DNA from: Rhipicephalus microplus
Lineage: Eukaryota; Arthropoda; Arachnida; Ixodida; Ixodidae
NCBI RefSeq assembly: GCF_043290135.1
Contig: NC_134702.1
Coordinates: 84,107,817 to 84,171,816, forward strand
Direction of reading: 5' to 3'
DNA length: 64,000 nucleotides
The stretch's first letter is position 1, and each line of letters begins with the position of its first letter. The notes under the pieces were generated by a model. That model saw nothing but the letters and a program-made list of their open reading frames with translations, had not been told where the DNA came from and did no database searches. Below, piece after piece: positions 22,001 to 34,080 of the stretch. Position numbers and translations under genes: made by a program.

Positions 22001-23074
22001 TTACCATGCACATGCGCGTTCCTCCTCTACTTTTCTCTCTTGTTCTCGCTCCCGAGTCCCCGCTTCCCTCATCTATTTCCTCCTCACTTAGGCTACCATG
22101 TAACGTTCATGGTGAATCGGCGCCCTTCTGTAGCAAAATCTCACATGTAACCAAAAAAAGCTATTACAAGGCGTTTTAATCAATTTGTAGCTCTACAAAG
22201 GAGCACTTAAGGCTGCTAAGAGTACGTTTGCTAGCGGTGTCCATGTTACTAGTTTACCAGTGAGTAAATGTTGCCCACTTTACCAAAAAGAAAAAAAAGA
22301 AGTTTGTGCGTTTGGAGATTGATGTCAGTCTAGCCGTAAATTTCGCATTGTCAGATATCACGAAAAAAAAATCTGCTTGTTAGCCACATACTCACGAATG
22401 CTTACTAGAACACCGAAACCAGGGCGAATTGTGAGATATTGTATTGAACATGAAACACGTGGAAGTCTCAGACTCAACACAGAAACACAAAAAACCTCCA
22501 TTGCGCAAAAAAAAAAGTTCAGGAATAAGCGTGAGCCTTTTAAGTGGTTGATGAAAGTGTTTGGTCTCAGCTGCCGTACGGCTGAATAAGTGAGCAGTAC
22601 GTGTTACACAGCTGGCGGCCTCAAAGCGTGCCTAATCGAAGCCCTCCTGTTGCCCCGTTTAAGCACTGACGACTATGCTGCACAGTAGGGCTTGACTGTT
22701 TTCACCGCCTGAATGCCTTCAGTGCAATGTCATCTTCATGGGGACTATTACTGCGACTGAATGCTGCGTTCATGTCGCATAGTTTGCTCTTCTGTTGAAG
22801 AAAGCGAAAAACAAAACCAATCGCATGTAAAAATTAGAGTCAATAAAGCGTTCTTGTTGGGTCCAACGACTCGTCAAACACCGATTCATTTTTGGTGCTG
22901 AGCCTTTATTTTGGTCTGGAAAGCAGTGGTCGGCCAAAACCAGAGTACCTGGTTGGCCAAGTGCTTTTTGATATTTCCACAAGTTATCGACTGCGTTTTA
23001 GGGGCGGTTCTTCTTAAGCCGTGGGTCGTGAGTCCTCGGTGTATGTAGTAGTAGTAGGTAGCCACCTGTCATTT

Positions 23075-23327
23075 AGTTCTTGGAATGTCCGCTGCATGGC
23101 GGTGCTTGTATATGATAAATAAATATGATGAAAAGATGTGAGGTGGCGTTGCTTGTGGTGTTCACTAGATGGTTGGACGGACGGTTACACGGACAGACGG
23201 ACGGACTAACAGACAGACGGACAGACAGACGGACAGACAGACGGACAGACAGACGGACAGACAGACGGACAGACAGACGGACAGACGGACGGATAGACAG
23301 ACAGACAGACGGATGGACGGGCGGACG

Positions 23328-23386
<59 letters not shown>

Positions 23387-23390
23387 TATA
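23075..23390 (-). mobile_element. HINE-like family X fragment, inverted
   Basis: The reverse complement of 23075-23175 matches the conserved segment of X copy 3 (about 48690-48780: GTGAACACTTCAAGTACCGCC and TCATATATTCATCATAT). It is followed by the GTCY block, read here as (GACR)n. The fragment is oriented opposite to the X fragment at 23560-23831. Confidence 0.65.
23175..23390 (-). repeat. (GTCY)n / (GACR)n minisatellite
   Basis: About 215 bp of GACA/GACG tetranucleotides, becoming pure GACA at the right end (about 23330-23385). It is the repeat block of the inverted X fragment. Confidence 0.95.
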
Positions 23391-23392
23391 GA

Positions 23393-23550
23393 AGGGAAGT
23401 CAAACGCATGTGGCCTTATTGGACGCTCAGGCCGCAGAAATAGTAGCGCATCAATGTTCGCTTTTGTCAATATACTAGTACTTCGCAAACAATGGCGAAC
23501 GTATGGACTATCGGGCTGTTTTCACTCTCTAAATAAGCGGCACACACAGC
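23393..23550 (+). repeat. Dispersed repeat shared with 18880-19035
   Basis: See 18880-19035. Here it sits between the GTCY block and the plus-oriented X fragment, so the composite is an inverted pair of X fragments with this segment inside. Confidence 0.7.
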
Positions 23551-23559
23551 CTAGACGTC

Positions 23560-23717
23560 CATCTGCTTGTATGTCCGTCCGTCAATCTAGTAAACACTCC
23601 AAGTACCGCCATCGCATCATTTCATCATATATTCATCATATAGAAGTACACTCATTCGACATTCCAAGGACTAAACGATAGGTTGCTACGACTACTACAA
23701 CTACTACTACAACAACA

Positions 23718-23774
<57 letters not shown>

Positions 23775-23831
23775 GCTACATACATCGGGGACGCACGACC
23801 CACACGGCTTAAGGAGCTTCGCCCCTAAAAT
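23560..23831 (+). mobile_element. HINE-like family X, 3' part
   Basis: The conserved segment (CTCCAAGTACCGCC, TCATATATTCATCATATAG) is followed by an (ACT)n tract. The 3' terminus is CTTAAGGAGCTTCGCCCCTAAAA (stem-loop plus A4), identical in its last 19 bases to the X copy 1 terminus at 977-995. Confidence 0.75.
23683..23780 (+). repeat. (ACT)n microsatellite
   Basis: A nearly pure ACT/ACA trinucleotide array inside the X fragment, just before its 3' terminus. Confidence 0.95.
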
Positions 23832-24574
23832 AAAGCAGTTCGCAGAGGGAAGGATTGCCACGATTCATCAAAGCTCGAGCCATAATTAGCGAACTTGGCC
23901 ATTCAGTGAGACACGGACGACGTCAGCCTTTCAGGAAGCCAAATCAGCGAAGGCCTGTCGTTGACAAAAACATAGTGAAGGCGACCGGGAATGACGTTAT
24001 GGTACCCGTTGCTCATGCATTAATAAAGCGAAAGTTCTAGTTGACAATAAAGTCAATTATTGACAATATAGACGGCTTACGAAGAAAGGAGTAAGGAGGA
24101 GCAATGTTAGCGCTATTATTCGACAGATTTATTGCAACACGGTACGCAGGCTACATAATTTTTTTCTCGCGCAAAGTGCCCCATGACATACCTTCATGCA
24201 TCATATCAGCGTCAACGCACTTTTAAATAAAAAACGACTTCCGACAGGAAAGAGGCAAATAGATGTGTCGCTGATTATCCCCGTTTCCTGATATGAAAAA
24301 TCACCGATGAATTGAATAGGGGCTATAGTTTTTATGCTAAATACAAAGTAAGAATCGACTAGTTCAACTGCGAGTACTTCTCCGCGAAAGCCTTACGCAT
24401 CTCAAGAGACGAAAAATCCGGCATCCGGCGTTAATGACAACGTGGACGGGACCAAACTTACGTCATTATAACGTCGCATAATGTCTCCGCTTTCACAAAG
24501 GTAGGCCGATCCTTGAGATTCAGTAAGGAAAAAGGGGGTTGGGGGGGGGGGGGTCACTGAAAAGGACAACGGCT

Positions 24575-25150
24575 CTTGTGCACCCTCTTGTCTGGCTCGC
24601 TTACTAGCAGTACATTCGGCTGGTTACTCTCACCATTTCCGACGCGCGCTTGTATTCGATTGGCTTTTTTGAAACTTCCTTTACCATCCGGGTTCTCACG
24701 ACGCGATGCAACTTTGCTGTGTGGCATGTGGTTCGGTGTGGCATTTACGAATGCACGTTCGTATCTCAATGAAATGGCCAGCAGTGCGGCATGGAACTTA
24801 AACGCACCTGCGAGAAGACGCTTGAGCACTGCCCATCCTACCAGACTCAGTTACGTAGTCCGGAAGCCAAGTTCCATCATCTGGATTAAAGACCACCTTC
24901 AGAAAAGAAGATTCAAAAAGCTCTGTTGTGCTTTTTGAAGGCTGGTGGACTTTCGAGTGACTGTGAACTGCCACAGCGAGTTCATGTCTTGTGTGTTTCC
25001 CTAACTGCTCATCCTTATCTTACTCCTGTTTTTTCTTCTTTATCCGTTCTACCCTTCCTTGGTTTCCCAACTCCATGTTTAGGGTAGCACACCGAGCCAA
25101 GGCTTGGTTAATCTTCCTGTCTTTCCTCTTTGTTTATCTCCCTCCAACCA
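24575..25150 (+). pseudogene. LINE family L3, ORF2 C-terminus and 3' UTR
   Basis: The frame shows GFSRRDATLLCGMWFGVAFT, the region preceding the C-terminal Cys/His motif of I-like LINEs. After a frameshift it continues CEKTLEHCPSY, the remnant of C...ETIEH...CP.Y. The 3' UTR follows with AGGGTAGC, TTGGTTAATCTTCCTGTC and CTTTCCTCTTTG. The order matches the better copy at 29758-30315. It is dead, sense to + and antisense to the host gene. Confidence 0.7.
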
Positions 25151-28100
25151 AGTTTGAGACGATGCGGATTGTGACCTAGATAGAAGCCAGATGGAGCGTG
25201 TAAAGCCACCAGTCACAACAATTGGATGTCGTAAGTGGAAACGCGAACGCTTTAGTCCCAAACATGGTTGGCGAGCGACACGTCGTGGAGGTGTTATTTG
25301 CTTCCTCAGTGTAAAGCGTGCGCGTTCGGGGTGCGGACGCCTTATAGGCAGTTAAAGCTTCAGTCAAGCACATGAACTCCTCCCACCAGATCGCATTCAC
25401 ATTTTCAAGTCATAGTTATGAAAGCACCTCTAAACGGGAGTGCCTCGCGCGGCGTCCCTAAAGAATCAAGCGGATGTGTTCACAGTCCTTAGTTTCGGAT
25501 AGCCGAACGTACTGCTAGTGATGAATGTATTTGGGTACATGAACTTCTGTATTTACAAGCGTGTATTGCGCAAGATCGACCACCCTTGTGCTTGCTGTCT
25601 CCGTAAACGCTACCATGAGTGCAGGTCGTCGGATAGCCGGCAACGCTGTCATGCAAAAGACGTTTTCAGAACACAGGACCACTAGGGGTGCCAACAAAAT
25701 GTGTGGTAGGTCTGCTTTTTGGTGCTTTGACTTTGTTCAGCTTTGCATTGTCCCTCCATGTGAGTGATAAAGAGATGCGCAAATGGTTGAAATCGCATTA
25801 TTGTTCATAAAACAACCGACTTGAAAAGAAGTGACATTCCAGTACTGTTACCAACTACAAACCACGAGTGGCATGGTTTTTAACGACTGATGTTGACTTT
25901 GAAGTGTATCGTAAACAACAAACAGAAGCTGAAGTAAACTATAGAGTGGTTATAGGTGGAATAGTTCTTAAAGGGACCCTTGCAAACACGAAAAAGAGTG
26001 GCAAAAAATTATCCGTGATTACCCGCAATCATAACATCAAATGCCAGCCCTAGCACCAATGGGAAACCACAATAACATATACTCAGCGCTATACAAAGAC
26101 TTGCCTCGAACTATGCTACATATCTCTGTCGCAAGCCGCAGACTCGTTGTTCTAACCAGCGGTGTACGCGGAGGTTTTCATTTCCCGCTCACTGACGGCA
26201 TTAATCAATGCACGAAGCCCGCCTTTCACTATTCGCTTGAACATTCTACGGCAGCTCGGCCACTTTAAGAAACGGAAGACGTTTTCCGTGGAGGGCGCCG
26301 CTTAGCGCACTTCACACCGTGGTTGTATTGCGTCAATCGACATGCGTCACAATTGCGCATCACTGCGTCATCGATGAGGGGATGAAACACTCGGCAGTTT
26401 CCTTTCAAGTTTGCAAACGAATTGTGACAAATGTAAACTTTGAAGTACTATTTCCCCAAGGCGATGCGTGCGTCATAGAGTAATGTGCCTTACGCACGTT
26501 GTTGGCGTAGATTCAACTGACCATGTCTTGCCCAACAAATAGGCGAGACTCTGGCTACTAATTAATTTACCTACGCTCTAATATAGCACGCCACTGCAAA
26601 AGAAAAGACAATCCTTTCCGGGTTGATTTCTCGTGTGAAATTCAGCGAGATAAAACCAATTATGAAGAATTTGAGGCCGCTGACCAAGTCGAGGTGAACG
26701 ACAAGCGAGAGACGCTGTGGTACGAGTGCGGGTTCCTCGATCTCAATAATTCGGAAAAAAAGCTGAAGTTAAGCACCTTTTTTGTACCTTTTTAAGTAAG
26801 ATTTCACGTAGTGAAACGTCGTTACCTGGCAGAATGGCATCAGACCTGTCGATAGTGCCGTCCGTCGATTGAATGAATAAGGACCGCGAAAGTTTCGCCT
26901 TTCAGTTCTTCTCCTTAGCGATTGTAGTGGCGTTATTCCAACCGTTTTCCTCGTCATCATGTTACCTGACCAGCTCATTTCGAGCGTACTGTTCATAACA
27001 AATAAAACTAATGCTCAAGTCACGCTTCCTCCATAAAAACCACTTACCGGCCGAATTGGAACGTTTTAGGCGTGGCATTCCGCAGTCAATGAACCACGCT
27101 GACCAATTCGCTAATGCCACACTGTTTGTTGAGCGGTCAGTTTTCATTGACGGCCTCACCTTTGGCGACACTTAATCTTTGAAATGTCTATAGGCAGGCC
27201 ATGTTTCTTCAGACAAGAGAACTGACGTGTAACTAATGTTCGAAGAAAGAAGCGATAGTTATGTCGTATACAATGACTGCGAGGTCTTGCCAAGTTTTAG
27301 TACGGGATGGAGTAAGCTCATATTTAAAACACGTGTACCTTCTGCCTTGAAACCTGTGATTGGAATGTGTAAATGGCAGTGCATTTTCGTAGCTATCAGT
27401 GTGGTAATGATTCTCATTTTCTAATGACTGCGCGCACGACCTTGACAATATGGCGGGTAATTACAGCAAGAAATACGGCAGTAAGACAACGTTCTCGTAA
27501 AATGTGTGATTGAATGAATTGACTTGAAGCACTTAGAACGGCGACGGGATGGAGGTTGTACCGTAGAAGCTCCCGAAGCGTAGCCACGTTTAATACTAAG
27601 GATTTCCTGAACCGCGGAAGATGAGACCGTCACTCCCGTGCACCACACCTAGGACTACTCAACGTGTACATAAACTAATGACCTAAATATTGCAGTTATG
27701 CGCGAAATAATATTCACAAGTATATTTAGATACAGTTATAACAAAAATTTCGCGTGCCAAACAATTGCCTGAAAAATTTATGTTCTACTGCAACTGCTGT
27801 ACTGTGTCTATCCCGATTCTTCGTTGAGCAGAACAAACTGCACGTTGGTACAAACACTAACGGAACTTAGACCTTTGAGTGTCACGTTCGTGTTTTTTTT
27901 CTTTACTGTTGTCCAAACCAGTCTACTTTCTTATCTTTTCCCCCTCTTTCTCCCCTCCTATCTTCCTCTGCTCTCTCTCTTCCCTCCTCCAGAAGAAAGC
28001 AGGTAAGCATTGTATATTCCAGGTGGCACTCGTCAGCCTTGCACTCTCACAATTATCCATGTCCTGGTGTGTTTTCGCGCACACATCAAATAATACTAAC

Positions 28101-28270
28101 AACAACACTTCGACGCAACAGAACGTTTAGTTTGCGGTACTGGGAACTAAGCCTGGGTTGTTTGCCAAATGTCGAATTCGGGTGAGCGGGGCACAGCGAG
28201 CGCAAAGGCTGCTGCGAGGCTGGTTGACAGAAAGGCTCCTTTGTGTTTTAGGCGACAAACGTATACTCAC

Positions 28271-28383
28271 ATGCGTCGAGCAGAATGGGTCGCCGGTAAT
28301 GTCATCGACGCAGTTTCCGCCCCACTGCTTGGGTAGCTGGTCGGCGTCCACGTACTTCAGGATGGCTTCCTTCCAGTTGTCGC
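28271..28383 (-). CDS. SEC14-like protein, exon at end of CRAL-TRIO
   Basis: A 113-bp exon. It starts after GCGCAG with GC completing a glycine codon from the previous exon (phase 1). It reads DNWKEAILKYVDADQLPKQW, then GGNCVDDITGDPFC, and ends CAT|gtgagt in phase 0. SEC14L proteins have the equivalent stretch (W-K-x-x-L-x-K-Y-V-x-x-D-Q-x-P-x-x-W/Y-GG, then a D-x-x-G-D/N-P-x-C segment) at the end of the lipid-binding domain. The exon joins the CRAL-TRIO fold to the GOLD linker. Confidence 0.95.
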
Positions 28384-28879
28384 CTGCGCGCCGCCGCCAC
28401 AAACACGCACTCTTAGTCGCTGCAACATCGTAAGTGCTGGATCGTACAAGTGGTTTGAGTGTGGTGAGAAACACTCGCTCGCTTTATACGATGTAAGTGG
28501 CACAGAAGGAACAAAAGAAGAGCTCTGGCGAATCCCCGTTACAATAGTTGTCGCGTCTACGCGCGCTCTTAGGCACTCAAGAACGAACGTACCCTGCAGC
28601 ACTAACGCATTTCGTGCTCCCGAGAACGACGCTCGGGCGAATGCAGAGAGTATTTTCGCACAGAGAGAATGCAGAGGGTTGTTAGTCTGGCACCGACGGC
28701 CGGGATAACGGCACCTGTATATACCAAGAACAAAACCGTTACCACCGATTGTAGATATGAACACGTATTTCTATATGTAACTCAGTCACGATGCTGCTCG
28801 ATTTCCTTCAAGGCCACCTGTTTCTCCTTGACTCGGTTATCGTACTCTGCTCTCATTTCAAGATGAAAACATTCAGACA

Positions 28880-29010
28880 GAGAGTTATATAAAAGCAATA
28901 AAAAGCAGAGAAGTTAACCAGACGCACGTCCACTTTGCTACCCTGCATTGAGGAAGGGAGAAATGAGAAAGAAGGCTGAAAGAAGAAAAAGGAGGGATTG
29001 ATAGAAAAAA
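28880..29010 (-). mobile_element. LINE family L3, 3'-end fragment
   Basis: It carries the complement of GAAGTTAACCAGACG...CTACCCTGCATTGAGGAAGG, the L3 tail, in the 737-bp intron 6. Confidence 0.65.
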
Positions 29011-29120
29011 AATCAGCCTTTGTTTCTTTTCTTTATTGTCACTCTTTGTTAATGAATACAGTCGTCATAGACATTACTAATGTACTTGGTAATAGTTTGA
29101 TATTCCAAATTGACACTTGC

Positions 29121-29207
29121 CTTTTCCGAGGACATGGACTTTCGTAAGCGTGTTTCCTGTGAGCAGGGGCTTGATAAGGTTGAACAGAACGGAGAACAGA
29201 GACGGAA
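29121..29207 (-). CDS. SEC14-like protein, CRAL-TRIO exon (GC donor)
   Basis: An 87-bp exon following TTCAG in phase 1. Joined to the previous G it reads VPSLFSVLFNLIKPLL, then TGNTLTKVHVLGK. The P-x-x-F/L-x-x-x-x-N-x-I-K-P-x-L core and the K-V/I-x-V-L-G strand are diagnostic of the SEC14/CRAL-TRIO lipid cavity. The exon ends AAAG followed by gcaagt, so the intron starts GC rather than GT. The split G+GC codon gives the glycine expected before DNW, which confirms the junction. A GT further on (GTGTCA) would break the frame match. Confidence 0.93.
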
Positions 29208-29757
29208 CTGAAAAAAGGGAGAAAAAAAAAGAAAAAAAGAAATAAGAGGTCCGTTTATACATTGTCAACCGGACACAGACGTTGAACTAAAACGCAGTCT
29301 TGTAATATGCAATATAAACATCGGTGAAATAGGCTTAAGAAGCATGAAATAAGGGCGCCTAATGCCTATATTTGCGCTCCCTGACCAGAACATGCCAGCT
29401 TGGCAAAACAGTGAGCAAAACTGCAGCTTACGTTGTTCGCCACGGCTAAGCATTACGTCGTCGGTCTTCAGTGTTGCCGCACCCTACACAGCGCATCTTT
29501 ATACGCATGACCCAGTTAGGCGGTGCAGCACAGTAACTACACGGAACGGCGTCTAAACATGCTGCTGAGCCCGCTCCTCCTCTATAACTCACGCCGACAA
29601 TTGCTGATCTAATTAGGTTACCGTCATCCGCACACTCACGCAGAATTGCTGGTTCTGATATGCTTTGCCGAACTTAGTATTAATACTAACGTACTTAATC
29701 CAATTTAGTTTAAGCCTCTTTGACTTAATCTAACGCGTTAAGCCTTCCGTCAATGAT

Positions 29758-30315
29758 TAGTAGAGAGAGAGAGAGAATAAAATGAGGGAAATGCAGGGAG
29801 GTTAACCAGAAATTGGAGCATACGGCTTGATACCCTGCACTAAGGGAAGAGAGAATTGAGAAGAAAGGTGGGAAAGAAAGCGATGAACAAAATAGACGCG
29901 CGAAAATGAAAAAGAAAACTTCATCTGGGGTGCTATAGCCTATACAATAGTCAACTACCACGCAAAAAGTTCAATAAGGCCTTGACCGATTTTCTGTGCG
30001 AAGACAGATCATGTCGCCGTTAAAGCAGTGATTGTTCTGACAGAGGTCTGTCGTCAAGGCGAGCTAACGCAGCAGCTATAGCTGCCATCTTTGCACGCTA
30101 TAAACAGGGCAGTGAGAGAGAACGTGCTCTATCGTTTCATCGCTGCCGCAACGATCGCAAGCGCACCACTGTCTTCTGGAAGCGTCAAGCCAAACGCATC
30201 GTTTGGCTTGAATCAGCCAAAGCAGGCCAGTCCTGGTATCGGCCGGTCCTCCGAAGGAAAACAACTTAGAAGGGTCGAGTGCTAATGAGCGCGTTCTGTT
30301 TCCTGCTATGTGCAT
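29758..30315 (-). pseudogene. LINE family L3, ORF2 C-terminus and 3' UTR
   Basis: The - strand frame from 30315 reads ...CDRCGSDETIEHVLSHCPVY, the Cys-Cys-His-Cys motif that ends ORF2 in I-like LINEs. It degrades after that. The 3' UTR follows with CAGGGTATCAAGCC, GGTTAACCTCCCTGC and terminal (TC)n. This copy links the many short GGTTAACC-containing tails of the window to a LINE. Truncated at its 5' end. Confidence 0.75.
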
Positions 30316-30649
30316 ATATATAGATATTCATCTCAGGTTATAGAAAACATCACGGCATCACGTCAAACGACGGGCCTTGCACTTACTGCCTCAGCAGACA
30401 CTGCGAATGTTTTGCCTTCCACGTGTGGCATGGTTTCTACGCACCAACTCGCGTGGCTGCCCTTTCCGCTTATGGTTAGAGTCATGATTAAAAAATAAAC
30501 AGCGTCTGCAGAAGTATCAAATACAAACGACGCGTATACTACGCCGACAACAGTGAGGTTGTTGAGGGAGTTCCCGCGCCCTCCACAATTCCTACAGCGG
30601 GATGTATTCCCAAATCTGTCAATGATTATTTGCAAATCTGACATATTTT

Positions 30650-31308
30650 CATACGACTTGCAATGACGGCGATTAGTACTTCTTTACTCTTTATTCAGTT
30701 AATGCTGAACCAATATACTTATCATTGTTTACATGCCGAAGCCATGAGTCATTGCAACAGAGGAGTGTTGCAACGTTTGCCTGTATTGAGCACATTTATT
30801 TGTTACACATTTCGTACATATTAAAAAGCTAGGCGATGTATACCCAGAACATAAATATTAAGCTACACAATAATGCCCGCGTCAGGCGGGCAAGTTAAGT
30901 GCACCTACGGGGAAAAGTACGTTTCGGAATCGGGGGGGGGGGGGGACTCGTTACGGTACGCGGAGGTAAACCGAAAGAACCATAGCACATTTGTAGTTAA
31001 CAAGATATGGCGACAGAGTTCCAGCGCATTATTCGAATCTTCTCGGAACAGCCGGAGTGAGTTCCCGCGCATTCATTCCGATGCAACCGGAGCACATGTA
31101 CTCCTATGCGAGTGACACTCCACTCGGGTCGTTTAGAGTTCGTAAATCGCACTTCAAAAAGAGTGCATAAATTCCCCGTCGGTAACCTTGATTCGCCCGC
31201 TTCATGCGAGTGCTAGAGTGCTAGTCGATGTGGTGCACTTTCTTCGCTTTATTGTAGTTTATTCAAACGCTTCGCTACGTCCGAGCGGAATACTTTCGCA
31301 CTCGTCAC
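30650..31308. other. No gene seen (intron 5 of SEC14-like gene)
   Basis: A poly-G tract lies at about 30934-30945. The rest shows no conserved frame or known repeat. Confidence 0.5.
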
Positions 31309-31690
<382 letters not shown>

Positions 31691-32771
31691 GCTTTTCTGC
31701 ATACGCTGTGAGGCTTCTACGGTACACAGAGTCAGTCAGCTCTGCATACTAAAAGCCTGCACCTCTTTGATGAAGGCTCCGTCATTAGACACGCCCGCAG
31801 CCGAACGAGCACAGTTACGGCATTCTCCCACGTAACTTTTCTCGCAACGGATGGCGTTAGCCGATCGTAGCTACTGACCGCGTACGAAACGTATTTCGTT
31901 TAGACACGTTCGAGCTAACCAGGAAAGATTTTCATCGAGCCCCAAATGACTCCACGTGTTGCACTCTTTCTGTTCTGTACCTGGCGGGAGCAACTTGCAC
32001 ACGAGCCGACCTTGACTCCGATGTTTTGACGGCGTCGCGACGTGACGGACGCCTCAGACGACGCGACTTCCGTTTGAGTATGCGTGAAAATTTACCCGCG
32101 CTCGACGACTCCCTTTGCGCGACGCTGGCGACGGCTTGAAATTCACTGCATGCATAAACGATCATTTGCGCAATCGAACCTTGCGGTCGTCATTGCCGCC
32201 GAGCCGGGATTCACGCGTGTATACGGCTCCGAATAAAAGCTTCCGAAATGTCTCGCGCCGAATGAGTGACGTCGAAACAGCACTTCACGAAGCAACGTGC
32301 CGTGTGAGTCTTCGATTATAAGTAGAACGCCGACACCGATCGAGCATTCACGCTCATATGCTGGACTGTTGGGGTAGTTCGCAGCAGTGCGTTCGTGGCT
32401 GTTCCTTGTTCAGTTTATGCAAGCGACACCTAACTCTAACGAGGGAGAGCGATTATTCTTCAGTGGAAGCAGCGCACATGGGACGGGGATGAAAAGATGG
32501 GTTCACAGGACGGGCGTTGTTGCCATTTCTTCGTCCTGGTCCCGTGTGGCTGCTTCAATGCAAGATAAACGCCTACCAACTCGCTCAAGTTTCTATTTTC
32601 TTATATTGTGACTCAGTTCTCTCCGACAACATCATGAAATTGTATTGCGCATGCTACTGTTTTATTGGGGTACCCGCACCCACGGAAACTACAGCGCTGT
32701 TTACAAAATCGAACTGACTCTACAACATCCGCGTTTACTCGGTCCAGTGCAAATCATCTCGATGTTGTGAT

Positions 32772-32995
32772 AACTGTTGGGTGTGTACGTCCCAAAACCT
32801 CGATATTATTATGAGGAGGTACGCTGCAGTGTAGCGCTCCAGAAATGGTACGTCTGGTGTTATTTACCGCACACTTCTGTGTAAGTACTCGGACCTTAAA
32901 CGTTTTCGCCTCAATCCAAATGCGACCGCCATGGCCGGGATTTGAACCTGTGACCTTCGATTCAGCAGCAGAACGCCATAACCACCAGGGCACCA
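32772..32995 (-). mobile_element. tRNA-derived SINE (Ruka-like)
   Basis: Reverse orientation: TACGTCCCAAAACCTCGAT, ATTATGAGGAGG, then TGCGACCGCCATGGCCGGG and the B-box complement GGGATTTGAACC at about 32938. Confidence 0.85.
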
Positions 32996-33286
32996 GGGAG
33001 GGTAGCATGTCGAGGTTGCTTACATAGAGTCCTTTGCTGTCGAGCAAATGACGCTGATATCGAGGTCCCGAGAATGATTGTCGCAAACCGTCAAGAGTAG
33101 AACGTATGCAATCTTAGAGGCCTATCACCTCAAGTGTCCATTCAGAATCCCATCGTAGTCGACCTCTCATTGATGCTTTCAAGTGACGCAAAGCGTCGCC
33201 ACTTGTCCTTTGGGAAAGTTGTCAGCGGGCCAACTGTTGACCGTAGGTTATGAGATGGGCGGCAATTTGGTTGGCGTCTCGCAGGC

Positions 33287-33318
33287 TTTTTGCTCATTAT
33301 ATCTATAATGAGCAAAAA
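33287..33318. repeat. 15-bp perfect palindrome, 2-nt loop
   Basis: TTTTTGCTCATTATA (33287-33301) and its complement (33304-33318) flank TC. It ends exactly at the A-run into which HINE-like family Y copy A is inserted. Confidence 0.85.
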
Positions 33319-33322
33319 AAAA

Positions 33323-34080
33323 TTGCCCGCAGCTTCCCTCGGGGGAACACTGAGGAGGATGCGGAGCATATAATTGGTTAACGGGGTGTTAAAGTGCGAC
33401 TTACTTGGGTCGATGGCTAAATTGGTTAACGTGGTTGTGAAACGGGGTGTTAAATTGCGACTTACTTGGGTCGCTGGCTAAATTGGTTAACGTGGTTGTA
33501 GGAGGGGTGTTAAATGAGTGAACACGTACGACACGTATGCGAAAGGGCGGTGTTTATTTATTGCGACGAACTTTGAGCACGATGGCTTTTAGATGCCACT
33601 TTGGCCGGCGCTGGCCGAAGGGACGTCGATCATTGCGACCTCGGACGTCGACGCGCCGTACAAACCAACCGACGAGCGGCAACTGAGCTAGCGAGCACCG
33701 ACCTTTAGTATATATACAGCGCGACGGCGCATGCACTGTCAGCTGTCGAATGTTCGAGAAGGGGGAGAAGCGCAACGGCGCATGCGCGCGCGTCAGCTGC
33801 CGATGTTCTCGAAGCGCGACGGCGCATGCGCGCGCGTGAGCTGCCGATGTTCTCGAAGCGTGACGGCGCATGCGCGCTACATTATACAGCTAGCGAATGT
33901 TCGTGAAGAGGAGAAGCGCACGCGGTGTGTAGAGGAGGAAGGGTGCACAGATGGTGGAGGAGTGAAGCGCGCGCGGTGTGTAGAGGAGGAAGGGATGCAC
34001 AGATGGTGGAAGAAGGAGGAGGAAGCTTGCGGACGGCGCCGCACTACAAGCCTCGAGTATTAGATGCTCCGCATCTAAAA
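33323..34080 (+). mobile_element. HINE-like family Y, copy A
   Basis: It starts TTGCCCGCAGCTTCCCTCGG with GATGCGGAGCAT about 33 nt in. It ends AGATGCTCCGCATCTAAAA, a 6-bp stem with loop TCC followed by A4. Inside are two diverged ~75-bp repeats containing GGTGTTAAA and CTTACTTGGGTCG, a reversed TATA promoter with GCGCATGCGC-rich tandem units, and GTAGAGGAGGAAGG repeats. The arginine-rich frame of copy B is mostly deleted here. No TSD can be told from the flanking A-runs. Confidence 0.75.

Larger units (their letters stand above)
17046..28270 (-). other. SEC14-like gene, intron 7 (~11.2 kb)
   Basis: The donor is CAT|gtgagt at 28270 and the acceptor TTGCAG before 17045. It contains the MITE-like repeat at 17172-17928, LINE 3' fragments at 17640-17828, 17925-18010 and 24575-25150, a 155-bp dispersed repeat at 18880-19035, the inverted HINE-like cluster at 23075-23831 and microsatellites. 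The stretches 19040-23070 and 25170-28270 otherwise show no recognisable gene or repeat. Confidence 0.8.

Noticed and set aside
23175..23390. CRISPR-like array
   Set aside because: The repeats are contiguous tetranucleotides with no spacers, in a eukaryotic intron.
23165..23681. Long open frames rich in Thr-Asp-Arg or Val-Cys-Leu-Ser
   Set aside because: They are produced by the (GACR)n minisatellite on both strands; no start context, splice sites or conservation.
33323..34080. Family Y as a classical DDE transposon with terminal inverted repeats
   Set aside because: The inverted words are subterminal at the 5' end and terminal at the 3' end, and no target duplication beyond A-runs is visible, which fits HINE-like ends better.
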